From Bacillota bacterium (GTDB taxonomy: Bacteria > Bacillota_I > Bacilli_A > RF39 > UBA660), in assembly GCA_021771185.1 (NCBI GenBank), contig JAETPN010000013.1, positions 1 to 37,971 of the forward strand: DNA of 37,971 nucleotides, in the 5' to 3' direction. A model generated the notes under the pieces. That model was not told the origin of the DNA, did not search any database, and saw only the letters and a list, made by a program, of their open reading frames with translations. A program made the position numbers and the translations under genes. Below, piece after piece: positions 7,304-15,275 of this stretch. How positions within the stretch are numbered: the stretch's first letter is position 1; each line of letters opens with the position of its first letter.

Positions 7304-8545
7304 AGTTAAATAAAGGGCTTCTATAAATTCTTTTTGAAATAAAAAGGTAGATGAAAGAAATACTTTATCGATCGTATCATGTTTCATTTCTAAAATTTTG
7401 TTGTATAAAGTAAGAAGAACAACGTTTTTGTCAGAACCCTTTTTTAATTGATCAATCATAAAACCGAGATCTAATAATCCCTTTTTTTCTTTAACTTCTT
7501 TTAAAAAATTTGTTTTCAATGCTTTATTAAAAGTTTGTTCCTGATAAACAAGTGTTTCATCTACATGAAATTTTGATCCTAACTCTTCAATAATTTCTAA
7601 GAATATCCGCTGTTTTTCTTCCTGATTCTTAGGATATAACAAATCATGATAATATCCCTTTTCAGGGATCACAACGTCTGAATTTATTTGTTCTATCAAC
7701 AGGTTCAATTCGGTTTGTAATAAAACATAATATTTTTTCACAAATTTCTTTAGTTGATGAAGTTTAAAAGTAAATAAATTTCCTTCACATTTTTTAAACA
7801 CCTTCATTGTATCATTATATCCTAATGTTTTTGCTCGCTGACTTAATTTTTGATCAAAAATCAGAAAAGATCCTAAATCATTACGAGGTTCAATTAAAGT
7901 AATTTCTACCGATGAATCCAAAACCGGTTTCATTTTCCCACTTTTTCCAATATTAACCGCAATAATTTTACGAGCACCTAACTTGATTGCTAAATTAATG
8001 GGTAAATTATCATAATACCCACCATCAATAAATTGATGTTTCCCAATTTCTTTCTTCTGAAACGCTGGATAACACGTCGCACTTGCCATTAAATAATCAC
8101 AGAGTAAGTGCGCAGGAATATCTTTTTTTTGTAGTTCTAAAGCTTTTAAGTCTGTAAAATCAATAGTAACTAATCCATAGTCAATCTTAGATTTATAAAA
8201 TTGTTTAATATCAATATATTTTTTAATAGTTCTTTCTAATTCTGATACATCTGTACCACCATGAAATAATATTCCATCTAGATAATGTTTTAAAATTTTT
8301 ACTTGACCACCAAACGTATTATAATTTGCTTCAAACTGACTAAACACCATATTAAAATTAATATGATCCCACATCCACTCTGCAGGTTTTAATTTTTTTT
8401 GTACCATGAAAGCGCCATTTAATGCTCCTACACTAGTACCAGTTACGATATCATAATCAATATGTAACTTTTGAAGTGCTTTCCATACACCAATTTCATA
8501 GGCTCCTTTAGAACCGCCACCAGATAAAACAATTGCTGTTTTCAT
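7292..8545 (-). CDS. patatin-like phospholipase
   Basis: 417 residues. The patatin fold is shown by the oxyanion-hole loop GGGSKG (9-14), the nucleophile elbow GTSVG with S38, and DGG with catalytic D174 in FIDGGYYDNLPI. The catalytic Ser-Asp dyad is therefore complete. RssA/YchK-like bacterial patatins hydrolyse lipid acyl esters; the true substrate here is unknown. About 200 extra C-terminal residues (after about 215) have no recognisable motif and are charged and helical. No signal peptide is seen, so it should be cytosolic or membrane-peripheral. The start is chosen at ATG 8545 behind AGGAGGGAAA; the longer frame upstream lacks a ribosome binding site. The neighbouring CmpB-like gene is divergent. 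Confidence 0.9.
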   Translation of the reverse strand: MKTAIVLSGGGSKGAYEIGVWKALQKLHIDYDIVTGTSVGALNGAFMVQKKLKPAEWMWDHINFNMVFSQFEANYNTFGGQVKILKHYLDGILFHGGTDVSELERTIKKYIDIKQFYKSKIDYGLVTIDFTDLKALELQKKDIPAHLLCDYLMASATCYPAFQKKEIGKHQFIDGGYYDNLPINLAIKLGARKIIAVNIGKSGKMKPVLDSSVEITLIEPRNDLGSFLIFDQKLSQRAKTLGYNDTMKVFKKCEGNLFTFKLHQLKKFVKKYYVLLQTELNLLIEQINSDVVIPEKGYYHDLLYPKNQEEKQRIFLEIIEELGSKFHVDETLVYQEQTFNKALKTNFLKEVKEKKGLLDLGFMIDQLKKGSDKNVVLLTLYNKILEMKHDTIDKVFLSSTFLFQKEFIEALYLTLLK

Positions 8546-8613
8546 TTTCCCTCCTAAAATCAATAAATCTAGACAAATAAAACAGAACAAGTTATAATAA
8601 AAATGGTGATGAT

Positions 8614-9300
8614 ATGAAGTTTTTCTTATATTATTTTTTACTCTTTATCATTTATTCTATTTTAGGATGGTGTATTGAAGTGATCTTTTGTTCAATTATT
8701 GATAAAAAATTAACATCCCGTGGTTTCTTAATTGGTCCTTACTGTCCTATTTACGGATGGGCAGCGCTTCTGATGATCTTATCTTTACACAAATACATCA
8801 ATGATCCAATCGTCGTTTTTGTCATGGGAGCACTTATTGCATCCATCTTAGAATATATTACAAGCTTTTGTATGGAAAAGATTTTTCATGCAAGATGGTG
8901 GGATTATAGTACGAAAACATTTAATATTAATGGACGTATTTGTCTGGACAACTCTATTTTATTCGGTTTACTCTGTCTTATTCTACTATATGTTGTAAAC
9001 CCTTATGTTATTAAAGGAATCGAGATGATTCCAAAACCATACTTTTTCGTTCTTTCTTCCTCCCTATTCACAGCCTTCTTAATTGACAATATTGTTACCT
9101 TTAAAATCATGTTTAATATTCGCACTTTAACAAAAACAATTAAAAAAGATTACACAGAAGAAATGACAAAAAAGGTTCGTAAAATTTTAGCAGAACAATC
9201 TTACATTACACGTCATATTCTACATGCTTTTCCTAATTTAACAATTATTGGAAAGGAGATTAAAAAGCATCGATTTTTACATAAAAAAACATCAAAATAA
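8614..9300 (+). CDS. CmpB-type putative membrane protein (PF06541 family)
   Basis: 228 residues with about five membrane segments. The N-terminus YSILGWCIEVIFCSI, RGFLIGPYCPIYGWAAL and the later ARWWDYS...NINGRICLDNSILFG are the conserved signature of the family annotated as putative ABC-transporter type IV/CmpB. Despite the name no transport activity is established. The C-terminal 60 residues are basic and probably cytoplasmic. The ribosome binding site is GGTGAT just before ATG. It is monocistronic, diverging from the patatin gene and ending in a bidirectional terminator. Confidence 0.85.
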   Translation: MKFFLYYFLLFIIYSILGWCIEVIFCSIIDKKLTSRGFLIGPYCPIYGWAALLMILSLHKYINDPIVVFVMGALIASILEYITSFCMEKIFHARWWDYSTKTFNINGRICLDNSILFGLLCLILLYVVNPYVIKGIEMIPKPYFFVLSSSLFTAFLIDNIVTFKIMFNIRTLTKTIKKDYTEEMTKKVRKILAEQSYITRHILHAFPNLTIIGKEIKKHRFLHKKTSK

Positions 9301-9313
9301 TTGATGTTTTTTT
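9283..9313 (+). terminator. bidirectional terminator
   Basis: ACATCA (9289-9294) and TGATGT (9302-9307) are flanked by A7 and T7, so it can serve both the CmpB gene (plus) and the helical-bundle gene (minus) that converge here. Confidence 0.8.
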
Positions 9314-9749
9314 ATAAATATTTTTTTAATTTTTCAATGCTTTGTTGCTGAAATTCCAAAAATTCATTAGCAAACTTTAAATCTTTTTTATCTACAGATT
9401 CCTTGTATTGTTTTATTTTCTTTTCCATATCAAGTGTTCCCATTGTGATACCTTTGATTAGCATATCTGCCATACTTGCATCGCTATTATCATTTTTTAC
9501 TTCCTTTGCAACACCCATATTTGCCATCATTTTTGTAAAAAGACCATTGCTTTCTCCTTCGACATGTTCCTTATGTAATCTTTTTTTTGTATCTTTTAAA
9601 AATTGTTCGTAAGATTTTAAAATATCCTCGATCGCATCTTTAATCTTATTATCCTTTTCTACTAATTCTTTTAATAGTTTTTCTAATGTGGTAATAGACA
9701 TATCACAATCTTTATAAATATGCATCAATAATTCATTTTGTGGTTTCAT
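9312..9749 (-). CDS. predicted all-helical (ferritin-like bundle) protein, unknown function
   Basis: 145 residues, not recognised by name. The sequence is charged and amphipathic throughout, with long helices (about 5-60, 85-110 and 113-144) and no signal or membrane segment. A GITMGTLDME segment in the third helix and an acidic N-terminal half resemble four-helix bundle proteins of the DUF2383/ferritin-like type, but the metal ligands of ferritins are not evident, so this is only a fold guess. The start is ATG 9749 after GAGGAGGAAAAG; the longer frame is untranslated leader. It is convergent with the CmpB gene and divergent from the coat protein gene. Confidence 0.6.
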   Translation of the reverse strand: MKPQNELLMHIYKDCDMSITTLEKLLKELVEKDNKIKDAIEDILKSYEQFLKDTKKRLHKEHVEGESNGLFTKMMANMGVAKEVKNDNSDASMADMLIKGITMGTLDMEKKIKQYKESVDKKDLKFANEFLEFQQQSIEKLKKYL

Positions 9750-9850
9750 TCTTTTCCTCCTCACCTTTAGTATGTAAAAAATACCTTTTTCTATACATTT
9801 TTTATTTTTTAGGCACTTTTTCCACACCTATTATTAAAACCAGAATATAT

Positions 9851-9856
9851 TATAAT
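9851..9856 (+). promoter_or_regulatory. -10 region of the spore coat gene
   Basis: TATAAT lies 23 bp before the start codon. No good -35 box precedes it. The overlapping ATATATTATA, with AC 16-17 bp upstream, is also loosely like a sigma-K promoter, which would suit a coat gene; this is undecided. Confidence 0.3.
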
Positions 9857-9878
9857 GAAATTAGAAGGGGTGGATTAT

Positions 9879-10325
9879 ATGTGTAATGACAAAAAAAACA
9901 ACAACAACGATTGCCAATGCTTATCTGAAATATTAACTGTTATTTGTATTTTACAAGAAAATTCAGAATGTGCAGATAATTGCTTAGACACTTGCGACCG
10001 TGGTTTCTTAGGATGCTCACCAGTTGCTATTCGTTGTAATACTAGACCAGTTGTACTATATAATTGTTGTAATGGAACTCCATGGCAATTCCCAACAACA
10101 AAAGAAGATGTTCTTTGTGACACTGTTGGAGCAACTTGCTCAAGAGTTCTACGCGTAGAAAAAATTGATGGATGCTGTGCAACATTCCGTGTATTAGCAC
10201 CAAATCCAGACACTGCAGAAGCTGCAACAGTTCCTTTTGTTACAACAAATTCATTTGTTACAGTAAATCTAAACTGTGTTGGAGCAATCCGTTGTTTACA
10301 AGACACGTTTGTAGATTGCTTATAA
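9879..10325 (+). CDS. cotZ: spore coat protein of the CotY/CotZ family
   Basis: 148 residues, the expected size for CotZ-like proteins. It is cysteine-rich (about 17 Cys), with a Cys-dense first third. The strongly conserved C-terminal signature is LRVEKIDGCCATFRVLA, almost the same as VETVDGCCATLRLL in Bacillus CotY/CotZ. These proteins form the disulfide-crosslinked insoluble outer coat or crust of the endospore and are made in the mother cell late in sporulation. The start is ATG 9879 after AGAAGGGGTGG; the longer frame from 9855 has no site. A terminator follows immediately. A CotY/CotZ-like protein indicates that the host makes spores. Confidence 0.9.
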   Translation: MCNDKKNNNNDCQCLSEILTVICILQENSECADNCLDTCDRGFLGCSPVAIRCNTRPVVLYNCCNGTPWQFPTTKEDVLCDTVGATCSRVLRVEKIDGCCATFRVLAPNPDTAEAATVPFVTTNSFVTVNLNCVGAIRCLQDTFVDCL

Positions 10326-10346
10326 AAAGGCCTTGGCCTTTTTTTA
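10324..10346 (+). terminator. intrinsic terminator of the coat gene
   Basis: AAAAGGCC and GGCCTTTT form a near-perfect palindrome at 10325-10342, ending in a T run. Confidence 0.85.
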
Positions 10347-10452
10347 GTTTCAAATACAATAATTCCAACACCTTTATAGTATAAAACTAAATTGTTTCAT
10401 AATATAATTAATAAAATTGAAATTTCTTGGTATATGATTGTATTTATAATTA

Positions 10453-10480
10453 CTAAAAAAAACGATAAATGCTATCGTTT
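10453..10480 (-). terminator. terminator of the popT operon
   Basis: AAACGATA (10460-10467) and TATCGTTT (10473-10480) pair around 5 nt, followed on the minus strand by an eight-U run. Confidence 0.8.
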
Positions 10481-10801
10481 TTATTTAACCCATATATCTT
10501 TAATATCATCTAGTAATATTTTATCATTTTCCATTGTAATTAAATATTTTTCATTACGCCCCACAATACGTTTATCCATACTTCCATCTTTTAATTCAAT
10601 GTGAACATCTGCTTTATAAACATAGTTTGGTGAGGAAAAAATCGCACTTATTTTTTGACTTACTGTTCGATGATCAATTTGGTCATTTTTAACTGGTTCA
10701 ACATCTATGGTTGAATTTTTTTTAGAATAAAATACTTCTTTATTATTATCAATTTTATGATCAATCGTTCCCGCAAATACCTTTGGTAATTTCTTTTCCA
10801 T
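10481..10801 (-). CDS. small hypothetical protein downstream of popT
   Basis: 106 residues, not recognised. It begins MEKKLPKVFAGTIDHKI and is mostly predicted beta strands with alternating polar and hydrophobic residues; no signal peptide, membrane helix or metal motif. A repeated segment style (TIDVEPVKNDQIDHR, VHIELKDGSMDKR) suggests a compact beta domain. The start ATG 10801 is 6 nt after AGAGGGG. It follows popT by 30 bp on the same strand and shares its terminator, so the two are likely co-transcribed, but a functional link is only inferred. Confidence 0.7.
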   Translation of the reverse strand: MEKKLPKVFAGTIDHKIDNNKEVFYSKKNSTIDVEPVKNDQIDHRTVSQKISAIFSSPNYVYKADVHIELKDGSMDKRIVGRNEKYLITMENDKILLDDIKDIWVK

Positions 10802-10831
10802 AAACATCCCCTCTATCACATGATATGCATA

Positions 10832-11647
10832 TTACTCGAAAATAGTACTAATTTTAAGTCCAAAAAAGAATAAAATTGTCCCCAAAATAACTTCATGCAC
10901 AAGATATTGTGTACGAAATATTTCTTTTATAAGAAGTAATACAGAAGAAAGGCTAAGCATAAAAATCATACAATAAGTTTTTATTGGAAAATGATGAAAC
11001 AAATAATCCATGAAAAGTGAAACGATATAAATTCCAATCACAAGTCCAAGCAAATAAGGAGTTAAATGGCCAATATTTTGACAAAATAAAGAAAGATTAC
11101 TAAAAGAAGCTAGACAATTTAATAAAATCGGATAAAGTCCCAATACAATCAAAATAGCTGTTCCACTAATTCCCGGAATCACCATCGTTGCGGCATCAAT
11201 CAAGCCAATCAATATATAAAGAAGAAATGGTGGTGCCTGAAAAAGTACTGTTTTCGTTACTGGAATAGACATAAACAAAATAAACAAAATTAAAATAAGT
11301 AACATAAAAAACAAGTTTGATATTGTCAATTGTTGTTTCACTTTTCCAAAAGTTGGACGCATTCCTCCTAAGATCGTTCCTAAAAAAAGTAACATTACTG
11401 GAAGATAATAATGAGATAATAAAAAAGTAATGATTTTACTTCCAAAAATCATCGCTAAAAAAACAGAACTACCAGTAATCATTAGAAAGCCAATATACTT
11501 TTTGGGCGATCTAAAAAAATGACTAATGGCTTCAATCCCCTGTTCATATAATCCAAACGATATAGCTAAAACACTGCCACTAACACCTGGCATCACTTTA
11601 GCTAGTCCAATAATAAAAGATTCAATCATTAAAAGAAGTGTTTTCAT
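10832..11647 (-). CDS. popT: DUF368/PopT polyprenyl-phosphate transporter
   Basis: 271 residues, about eight membrane segments. The two inverted-repeat signatures of DUF368 are visible: AKVMPGVSGSVLAISFGLYE near the N-terminus and AATMVIPGISGTAILIVLGLYP near the middle. DUF368 proteins (PopT) and DedA proteins were shown to return undecaprenyl phosphate across the membrane, recycling the carrier lipid for peptidoglycan and teichoic acid synthesis. The ribosome binding site (AAGG) is unusually close to the ATG at 11647, so the start is uncertain by a few codons. It follows the metal ATPase operon behind a terminator, so its own promoter is expected within about 40 bp or read-through occurs. 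Confidence 0.9.
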   Translation of the reverse strand: MKTLLLMIESFIIGLAKVMPGVSGSVLAISFGLYEQGIEAISHFFRSPKKYIGFLMITGSSVFLAMIFGSKIITFLLSHYYLPVMLLFLGTILGGMRPTFGKVKQQLTISNLFFMLLILILFILFMSIPVTKTVLFQAPPFLLYILIGLIDAATMVIPGISGTAILIVLGLYPILLNCLASFSNLSLFCQNIGHLTPYLLGLVIGIYIVSLFMDYLFHHFPIKTYCMIFMLSLSSVLLLIKEIFRTQYLVHEVILGTILFFFGLKISTIFE

Positions 11648-11657
11648 ACCTTATTTT

Positions 11658-11689
11658 ATGAAAAAAATGAAGTGAATAGACTTCATTTT
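11658..11689 (-). terminator. terminator of the metal ATPase operon
   Basis: AAAATGAAG (11664-11672) and CTTCATTTT (11681-11689) form a 9-bp stem, with a U run on the minus strand. Confidence 0.8.
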
Positions 11690-13515
11690 TATTTCATCTT
11701 TAAAATTCTCATGGAATTTAAAATAGCTAAAATAGTAATTCCAACATCTGCGAAAACAGCTCCCCAAATCGTCGTAAATCCAAAGGCACCTAATAATAAA
11801 ACAGCCACTTTTACTCCAATCGATAAAATAATATTTTGCCATACAATTTTTAACGTCTTTTTCCCAATATAAATACCAGTTAAAAGCGCTGTAGGGTCAT
11901 CATGCATGAGGACAATATCACTTGCTTCAATCGCCGCATCACTTCCAATTCCACCCATGGATACACCAAGGTGAGCACTTGCTAAAACAGGTGCGTCATT
12001 CATTCCATCCCCCATAAATAAAGTGACATTCTTAGGGTCTTTCATTAGTTCTTTCATATAATGAACTTTTTCATCTGGTAGTAAAGAACCATAAGCCTCA
12101 TCAGCACCTACTTCTTTACCCACTTTCTTTACAATGTCTTCGTTATCTCCTGATAATATTACTATTTTATCAACATTTTCTTTTCTTAATTGTTTGAAAA
12201 ATTCAGACATTCCTGGTTTTATCTGATCAGCAATTAGTAAATATCCGTAATATTCATTGTCAACTGCCACATGAACAACGGTTCCTTTTTGACGAACATG
12301 AACTACTTTGATTTTATTTTTTTCTAGAAATTTTGTATTCCCAACAAATACTTCTTTTCCTTCAACCATCGCCTTTACGCCATAACCTGAAAACTCTTCT
12401 ACGTTTTCAACCTCTTCTTCACGAATTTCTTTTGAGTAAGCACTACGAATAGCGTATGCGATTGGATGATTAGAATGAAGTTCGGCTAATGCTGCATACT
12501 TTAACACGTCATCTTGTTCTTTGGCATTTGGTACAATTTTACGAACCTGAAACGTTCCACTTGTAATCGTTCCTGTTTTATCTAACACAACGGTATTTAC
12601 ACGTGTTAAAACTTCAAGATGATTACTCCCCTTCATTAAAATTCCCTTTTTAGAAGCTACACCTAAGCCACTAAAAAATCCTAAAGGAATAGAAATAACA
12701 AGGGCACATGGACATGAAATTACTAAGAAAATAAAGGCACGATAAATCCATTCTTGAATATCTCCACCACCCAAAGTTGGAATAAGAAAAATAAGAAAAG
12801 CGAGTAAAACAACAATTGGGGTATAAATTCTCGAAAACTTTGTAATAAATCTTTCTGTTTTTGTTTTAGAAGATATAGCCTCTTCCATCAAACCTAAAAT
12901 CCTAGATACCGTAGAGTTTTTGTAGTCTGTAGTTACACGAATCACTAAATACCCTGTTAAATTAACACTCCCACTTAATACTTGATCATCTTTTTTTACA
13001 GAAACAGGAATTGCTTCCCCAGTTAAAGCACTCATGTCTAGTGTAGATGTACCATCCATAATTTCTCCATCTAAACTAATACGCTCACCTGGTTTTACAT
13101 AGATTGTTTGACCAATAGCTACCATACGTGGATCCACATCTAACTCTTTACCATCTTTTTTAATATGAACAAGATCATTACGCATTTTAACTAAAGAAGA
13201 AATAGACTTTTTAGAATGATCAACAGCTTTATCTTGGATATATTCACCCAACTGAAAAAATAACATAACCGCGATAGCTTCTGGATATTCCTTAATAACA
13301 AGCGCACCAATCGTCGCAAGTGTCATTAAAAAACTCTCATCAAATAATTTCCCTTTTATAATCTTTTGCGTTGCTTCCCAAATAACATCATAACTAAGAA
13401 TAACGTAACTTAAAAAATACATTGTTAAATTAATGGTCGGGAAACATAAACCTATAACAAATAAGATCGCCCCCAAGATTATACGACACAACATCATATC
13501 CATTCGTTTAAACAT
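11689..13515 (-). CDS. cadA: P1B-type heavy-metal ATPase, Zn/Cd/Pb class
   Basis: 608 residues. It exports divalent heavy metals across the membrane using ATP. Visible motifs are the actuator loop LTGEAIPVS, the intramembrane metal site SCPCALVIS, the phosphorylation site DKTGTIT, the P1B signature around SNHPIAYA, and the hinge GDGMNDAP. The last membrane segments carry a Lys (GVKVAVLLLGAFG) and Asp (FADVGITILAILNSMR), the residue pattern of Zn/Cd/Pb pumps (P1B-2). No N-terminal heavy-metal-binding domain precedes the first membrane segments, so it is a short variant. The start ATG 13515 follows GAGGAGGGAAAG. It overlaps the ArsR gene by 8 bp, so the two form a translationally coupled operon. 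Confidence 0.95.
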   Translation of the reverse strand: MFKRMDMMLCRIILGAILFVIGLCFPTINLTMYFLSYVILSYDVIWEATQKIIKGKLFDESFLMTLATIGALVIKEYPEAIAVMLFFQLGEYIQDKAVDHSKKSISSLVKMRNDLVHIKKDGKELDVDPRMVAIGQTIYVKPGERISLDGEIMDGTSTLDMSALTGEAIPVSVKKDDQVLSGSVNLTGYLVIRVTTDYKNSTVSRILGLMEEAISSKTKTERFITKFSRIYTPIVVLLAFLIFLIPTLGGGDIQEWIYRAFIFLVISCPCALVISIPLGFFSGLGVASKKGILMKGSNHLEVLTRVNTVVLDKTGTITSGTFQVRKIVPNAKEQDDVLKYAALAELHSNHPIAYAIRSAYSKEIREEEVENVEEFSGYGVKAMVEGKEVFVGNTKFLEKNKIKVVHVRQKGTVVHVAVDNEYYGYLLIADQIKPGMSEFFKQLRKENVDKIVILSGDNEDIVKKVGKEVGADEAYGSLLPDEKVHYMKELMKDPKNVTLFMGDGMNDAPVLASAHLGVSMGGIGSDAAIEASDIVLMHDDPTALLTGIYIGKKTLKIVWQNIILSIGVKVAVLLLGAFGFTTIWGAVFADVGITILAILNSMRILKMK

Positions 13516-13810
13516 TCTTTCCCTCCTCAATATGTTCTAATCCCATTTTAAATATTTTCATAATGTGATCATCAGACAATGTATAATAGATTTGCTTCCC
13601 AACTTGTTTTGTTCGAACTAAATTGTGATCACGTAACACCTTTAATTGATGGGAAATCGCTGATTGTTCCATTCCTAACATATCAACAATCTCTGATACA
13701 CATAATTCTTTCTGGGATAATAAATCAATCATTTTAATTCTTGTATGATCACCAAAAATTTTAAAGAACATGCTTAATTGTTCACTCTTATCATCTTTTA
13801 ATACTGTCAT
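13508..13810 (-). CDS. ArsR/SmtB-type metal-responsive repressor
   Basis: 100 residues, winged helix-turn-helix with recognition helix in QSAISHQLKVLRDHNLV. The last helix reads DDHIMKIFKMGLEHIEE: Asp-x-His, then His 11 residues on and Glu 3 further. This is the same spacing as the alpha-5 zinc site of SmtB (D104, H106, H117, E120). The CadC-type site is incomplete, with a single Cys in ELCVSEI. It should therefore sense zinc (or cadmium/cobalt) and leave the operator when metal binds, de-repressing the efflux ATPase it overlaps. The ribosome binding site is AAAGGAG. A matching palindrome lies just upstream. Confidence 0.92.
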   Translation of the reverse strand: MTVLKDDKSEQLSMFFKIFGDHTRIKMIDLLSQKELCVSEIVDMLGMEQSAISHQLKVLRDHNLVRTKQVGKQIYYTLSDDHIMKIFKMGLEHIEEGKNV

Positions 13811-13824
13811 ATTAGTCTCCTTTC

Positions 13825-13844
13825 ATATGAATTTATATTCATAT
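13825..13844 (-). promoter_or_regulatory. ArsR/SmtB operator palindrome
   Basis: ATATGAAT (13825-13832), TTAT, ATTCATAT (13837-13844): an 8-bp perfect inverted repeat with TGAA...TTCA arms, the typical core for ArsR/SmtB metal repressors. It is 14 bp upstream of the repressor start, as expected for autoregulation. Confidence 0.75.
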
Positions 13845-13916
13845 ATATTATATGATAAAAAAGAAATTTTTGCAACCAAATTATCAAAAAAGATAGATTT
13901 ATTTTGTGTTGTCCTG

Positions 13917-13922
13917 TATAAT
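13917..13922 (+). promoter_or_regulatory. -10 box of the RluA-family gene
   Basis: TATAAT ends only 16 bp before ATG 13938, so the transcript would start about 9 nt before the codon and carry no ribosome binding site. The gene may be translated as a nearly leaderless mRNA. Confidence 0.5.
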
Positions 13923-13937
13923 AGTTTTGTGATTCAA

Positions 13938-14591
13938 ATGAAAAAATTGGATATTATATATGAAGACAAAGAATTTTTAGTGATAAATAAACCTGCGAAA
14001 AAATTAACAATTGCAACAGAGAAAGAAAAAATTCACACTTTATATCATGAAGCAAGTGAATATGTAAAAAAGAAACATAAGAAAAATCGCATTTTTATTG
14101 TTCATCGCTTAGATCGTGATACTAGTGGAGTTGTTTTATTTGTAAAAAATGAGCAATTAAAATTCGCTTTACAAAACAATTGGAATGAACTTGCACTAGA
14201 ACGCGAATATCTAGCACTCGTTGAAGGATCCTTAGAAAATTCTGGTACTATACGATCTTACCTGAAAGAAACAAAAACTTTGTTAACCTATTCTTCCAAG
14301 AAAAAAGATGGTAAATTAGCAATCACACATTACAGGCCTCTATGTATTTCAACAAAACAAACACTTGTAAAAATTAACATTGATACAGGAAGAAAAAATC
14401 AAATTCGTGTCCATATGAAAGATTTGGGACACCCTATTGTTGGTGATAAAAAATATGGAACTGGAAAAGACCCTTATCACCGCATGTGTTTACATGCTTC
14501 TAAACTAAAAATAATTCATCCAAAAACGAAAAAGCAGTATCTTTTCGAAGCACGTATTCCAAAAGAATTACAACAAAAAAATCTACCATAA
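13938..14591 (+). CDS. RluA-family 23S rRNA/tRNA pseudouridine synthase
   Basis: 217 residues, catalytic domain only (no S4 domain). The catalytic aspartate lies in IVHRLDRDTSGVVLF, and NIDTGRKNQIRVHMKDLGHPIVGDKKYG is the conserved substrate/base-binding segment (given here in two parts: INIDTGRKNQIRVH and LGHPIVGDKKYG). These enzymes convert specific uridines to pseudouridine in rRNA or tRNA; the exact target is not predictable. The start ATG 13938 is at the beginning of the conserved MKKLDIIYEDKEFLVINKP; no ribosome binding site is seen. It is divergent from the metal-resistance operon. A second paralogue is at 28.5 kb. Confidence 0.93.
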   Translation: MKKLDIIYEDKEFLVINKPAKKLTIATEKEKIHTLYHEASEYVKKKHKKNRIFIVHRLDRDTSGVVLFVKNEQLKFALQNNWNELALEREYLALVEGSLENSGTIRSYLKETKTLLTYSSKKKDGKLAITHYRPLCISTKQTLVKINIDTGRKNQIRVHMKDLGHPIVGDKKYGTGKDPYHRMCLHASKLKIIHPKTKKQYLFEARIPKELQQKNLP

Positions 14592-14606
14592 TGTAGATTT
14601 TTATTT
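14577..14606 (+). terminator. bidirectional terminator
   Basis: ATCTAC (14581-14586) and GTAGAT (14593-14598), flanked by A7 and T5. It serves the RluA-type gene and, on the other strand, the Xre gene. Confidence 0.75.
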
Positions 14607-14616
14607 CCCATATTAA

Positions 14617-14856
14617 CTATATTCGGACAAGTGATGACTTCTTTGAACGTTTATATGGCTTCTTTTCATCGGTTAATCCGACAATATAATCTATACTAGT
14701 GTGAAAGAACATAGCTAGCTTCTTTAAGGAATCTAATGGAATATTTAGTTCACCAGTTTCATATCTCGAATAAGTTGTTTGCGAACAATTTAACACCTCG
14801 GCTACTCTACTTTGACTTAGATCCTTATCTTCACGTAAACTTCTTAATCGATTCAT
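14617..14856 (-). CDS. Xre-family helix-turn-helix repressor
   Basis: 79 residues consisting of a single HTH_3 domain (residues 1-62: LRSLREDKDLSQSRVAEVLN, then CSQTTYSRYETGELNIP) plus a short basic tail. The recognition helix SQTTYSRYE is canonical for Cro/C1-type regulators. It has no sensor domain. The divergent small gene begins 106 bp away. Two matching palindromes fill the space between, one of them over the plus-strand promoter, so the protein probably represses itself and the neighbour. A weak ribosome binding site (GGTGGTA) precedes the ATG. Confidence 0.92.
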   Translation of the reverse strand: MNRLRSLREDKDLSQSRVAEVLNCSQTTYSRYETGELNIPLDSLKKLAMFFHTSIDYIVGLTDEKKPYKRSKKSSLVRI

Positions 14857-14881
14857 ACTACCACCACTTATATTTTATATT

Positions 14882-14921
14882 ATGCACTACACGCATATTG
14901 ACATTTATGCAATATTCGCAT
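14882..14921. promoter_or_regulatory. twin operator sites between the Xre gene and its divergent neighbour
   Basis: Two 15-bp sites share ATGCANTANNCGCAT: ATGCACTACACGCAT (14882-14896) and ATGCAATATTCGCAT (14907-14921). Both have ATGC...GCAT half-sites, and their centres are 25 bp apart. The second lies within the -35/-10 spacer of the plus-strand promoter. They are the likely binding sites of the adjacent Xre protein. Confidence 0.75.
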
Positions 14922-14926
14922 AAAAT
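14898..14926 (+). promoter_or_regulatory. strong promoter of the small divergent gene
   Basis: TTGACA (14898-14903), 17-bp spacer, TAAAAT (14921-14926). The second operator occupies the spacer and touches the -10 box, the geometry of direct repression. Confidence 0.85.
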
Positions 14927-14962
14927 ATTTTTTGGTACATATATGAAATGAGAGATATCTAC

Positions 14963-15241
14963 ATGAAAAATAACAGTATAAAACAAAAACATTTATTAGA
15001 CAAATTATATAAAAATAAAAAAGAAATTATTAAAGCACATGAAAATGATTTTAAAAAAATTTCAACAGAAATATTACAATATCAGAAAAAAGAACCATGG
15101 AAATTCTTAAGAAGATCCTACAAAAAATGGACAAAAAAATTAAATCATTTAAATTCTATCTCCGAACAATACTATATCCAATTATCAAAAGATTATCAAG
15201 ATTTAGAGCATTTAATTGATCTAATTCATATGACAAAATAA
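14963..15241 (+). CDS. small coiled-coil-like hypothetical protein controlled by the Xre gene
   Basis: 92 residues (97 if ATG 14948 is used). It is very lysine-rich, predicted helical throughout, with no signal peptide and no recognisable family. A central EPWKFLRRSYKKWTKK segment is basic and aromatic. The start 14963 is preferred because GAGAGA lies 8 nt upstream; the first ATG has nothing. Its promoter is overlapped by an operator. A small basic protein under a tight Xre repressor could belong to a mobile-element or toxin-antitoxin-like module, but nothing in the sequence proves this. Confidence 0.6.
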   Translation: MKNNSIKQKHLLDKLYKNKKEIIKAHENDFKKISTEILQYQKKEPWKFLRRSYKKWTKKLNHLNSISEQYYIQLSKDYQDLEHLIDLIHMTK

Positions 15242-15275
15242 CCTTGAATCACAAAATAAAGCAGTACTATAATCA

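Noticed and set aside
9875..10306. Long minus-strand frame opposite the coat protein
   Set aside because: It is the mirror of a recognisable CotY/CotZ gene with promoter, ribosome binding site and terminator.
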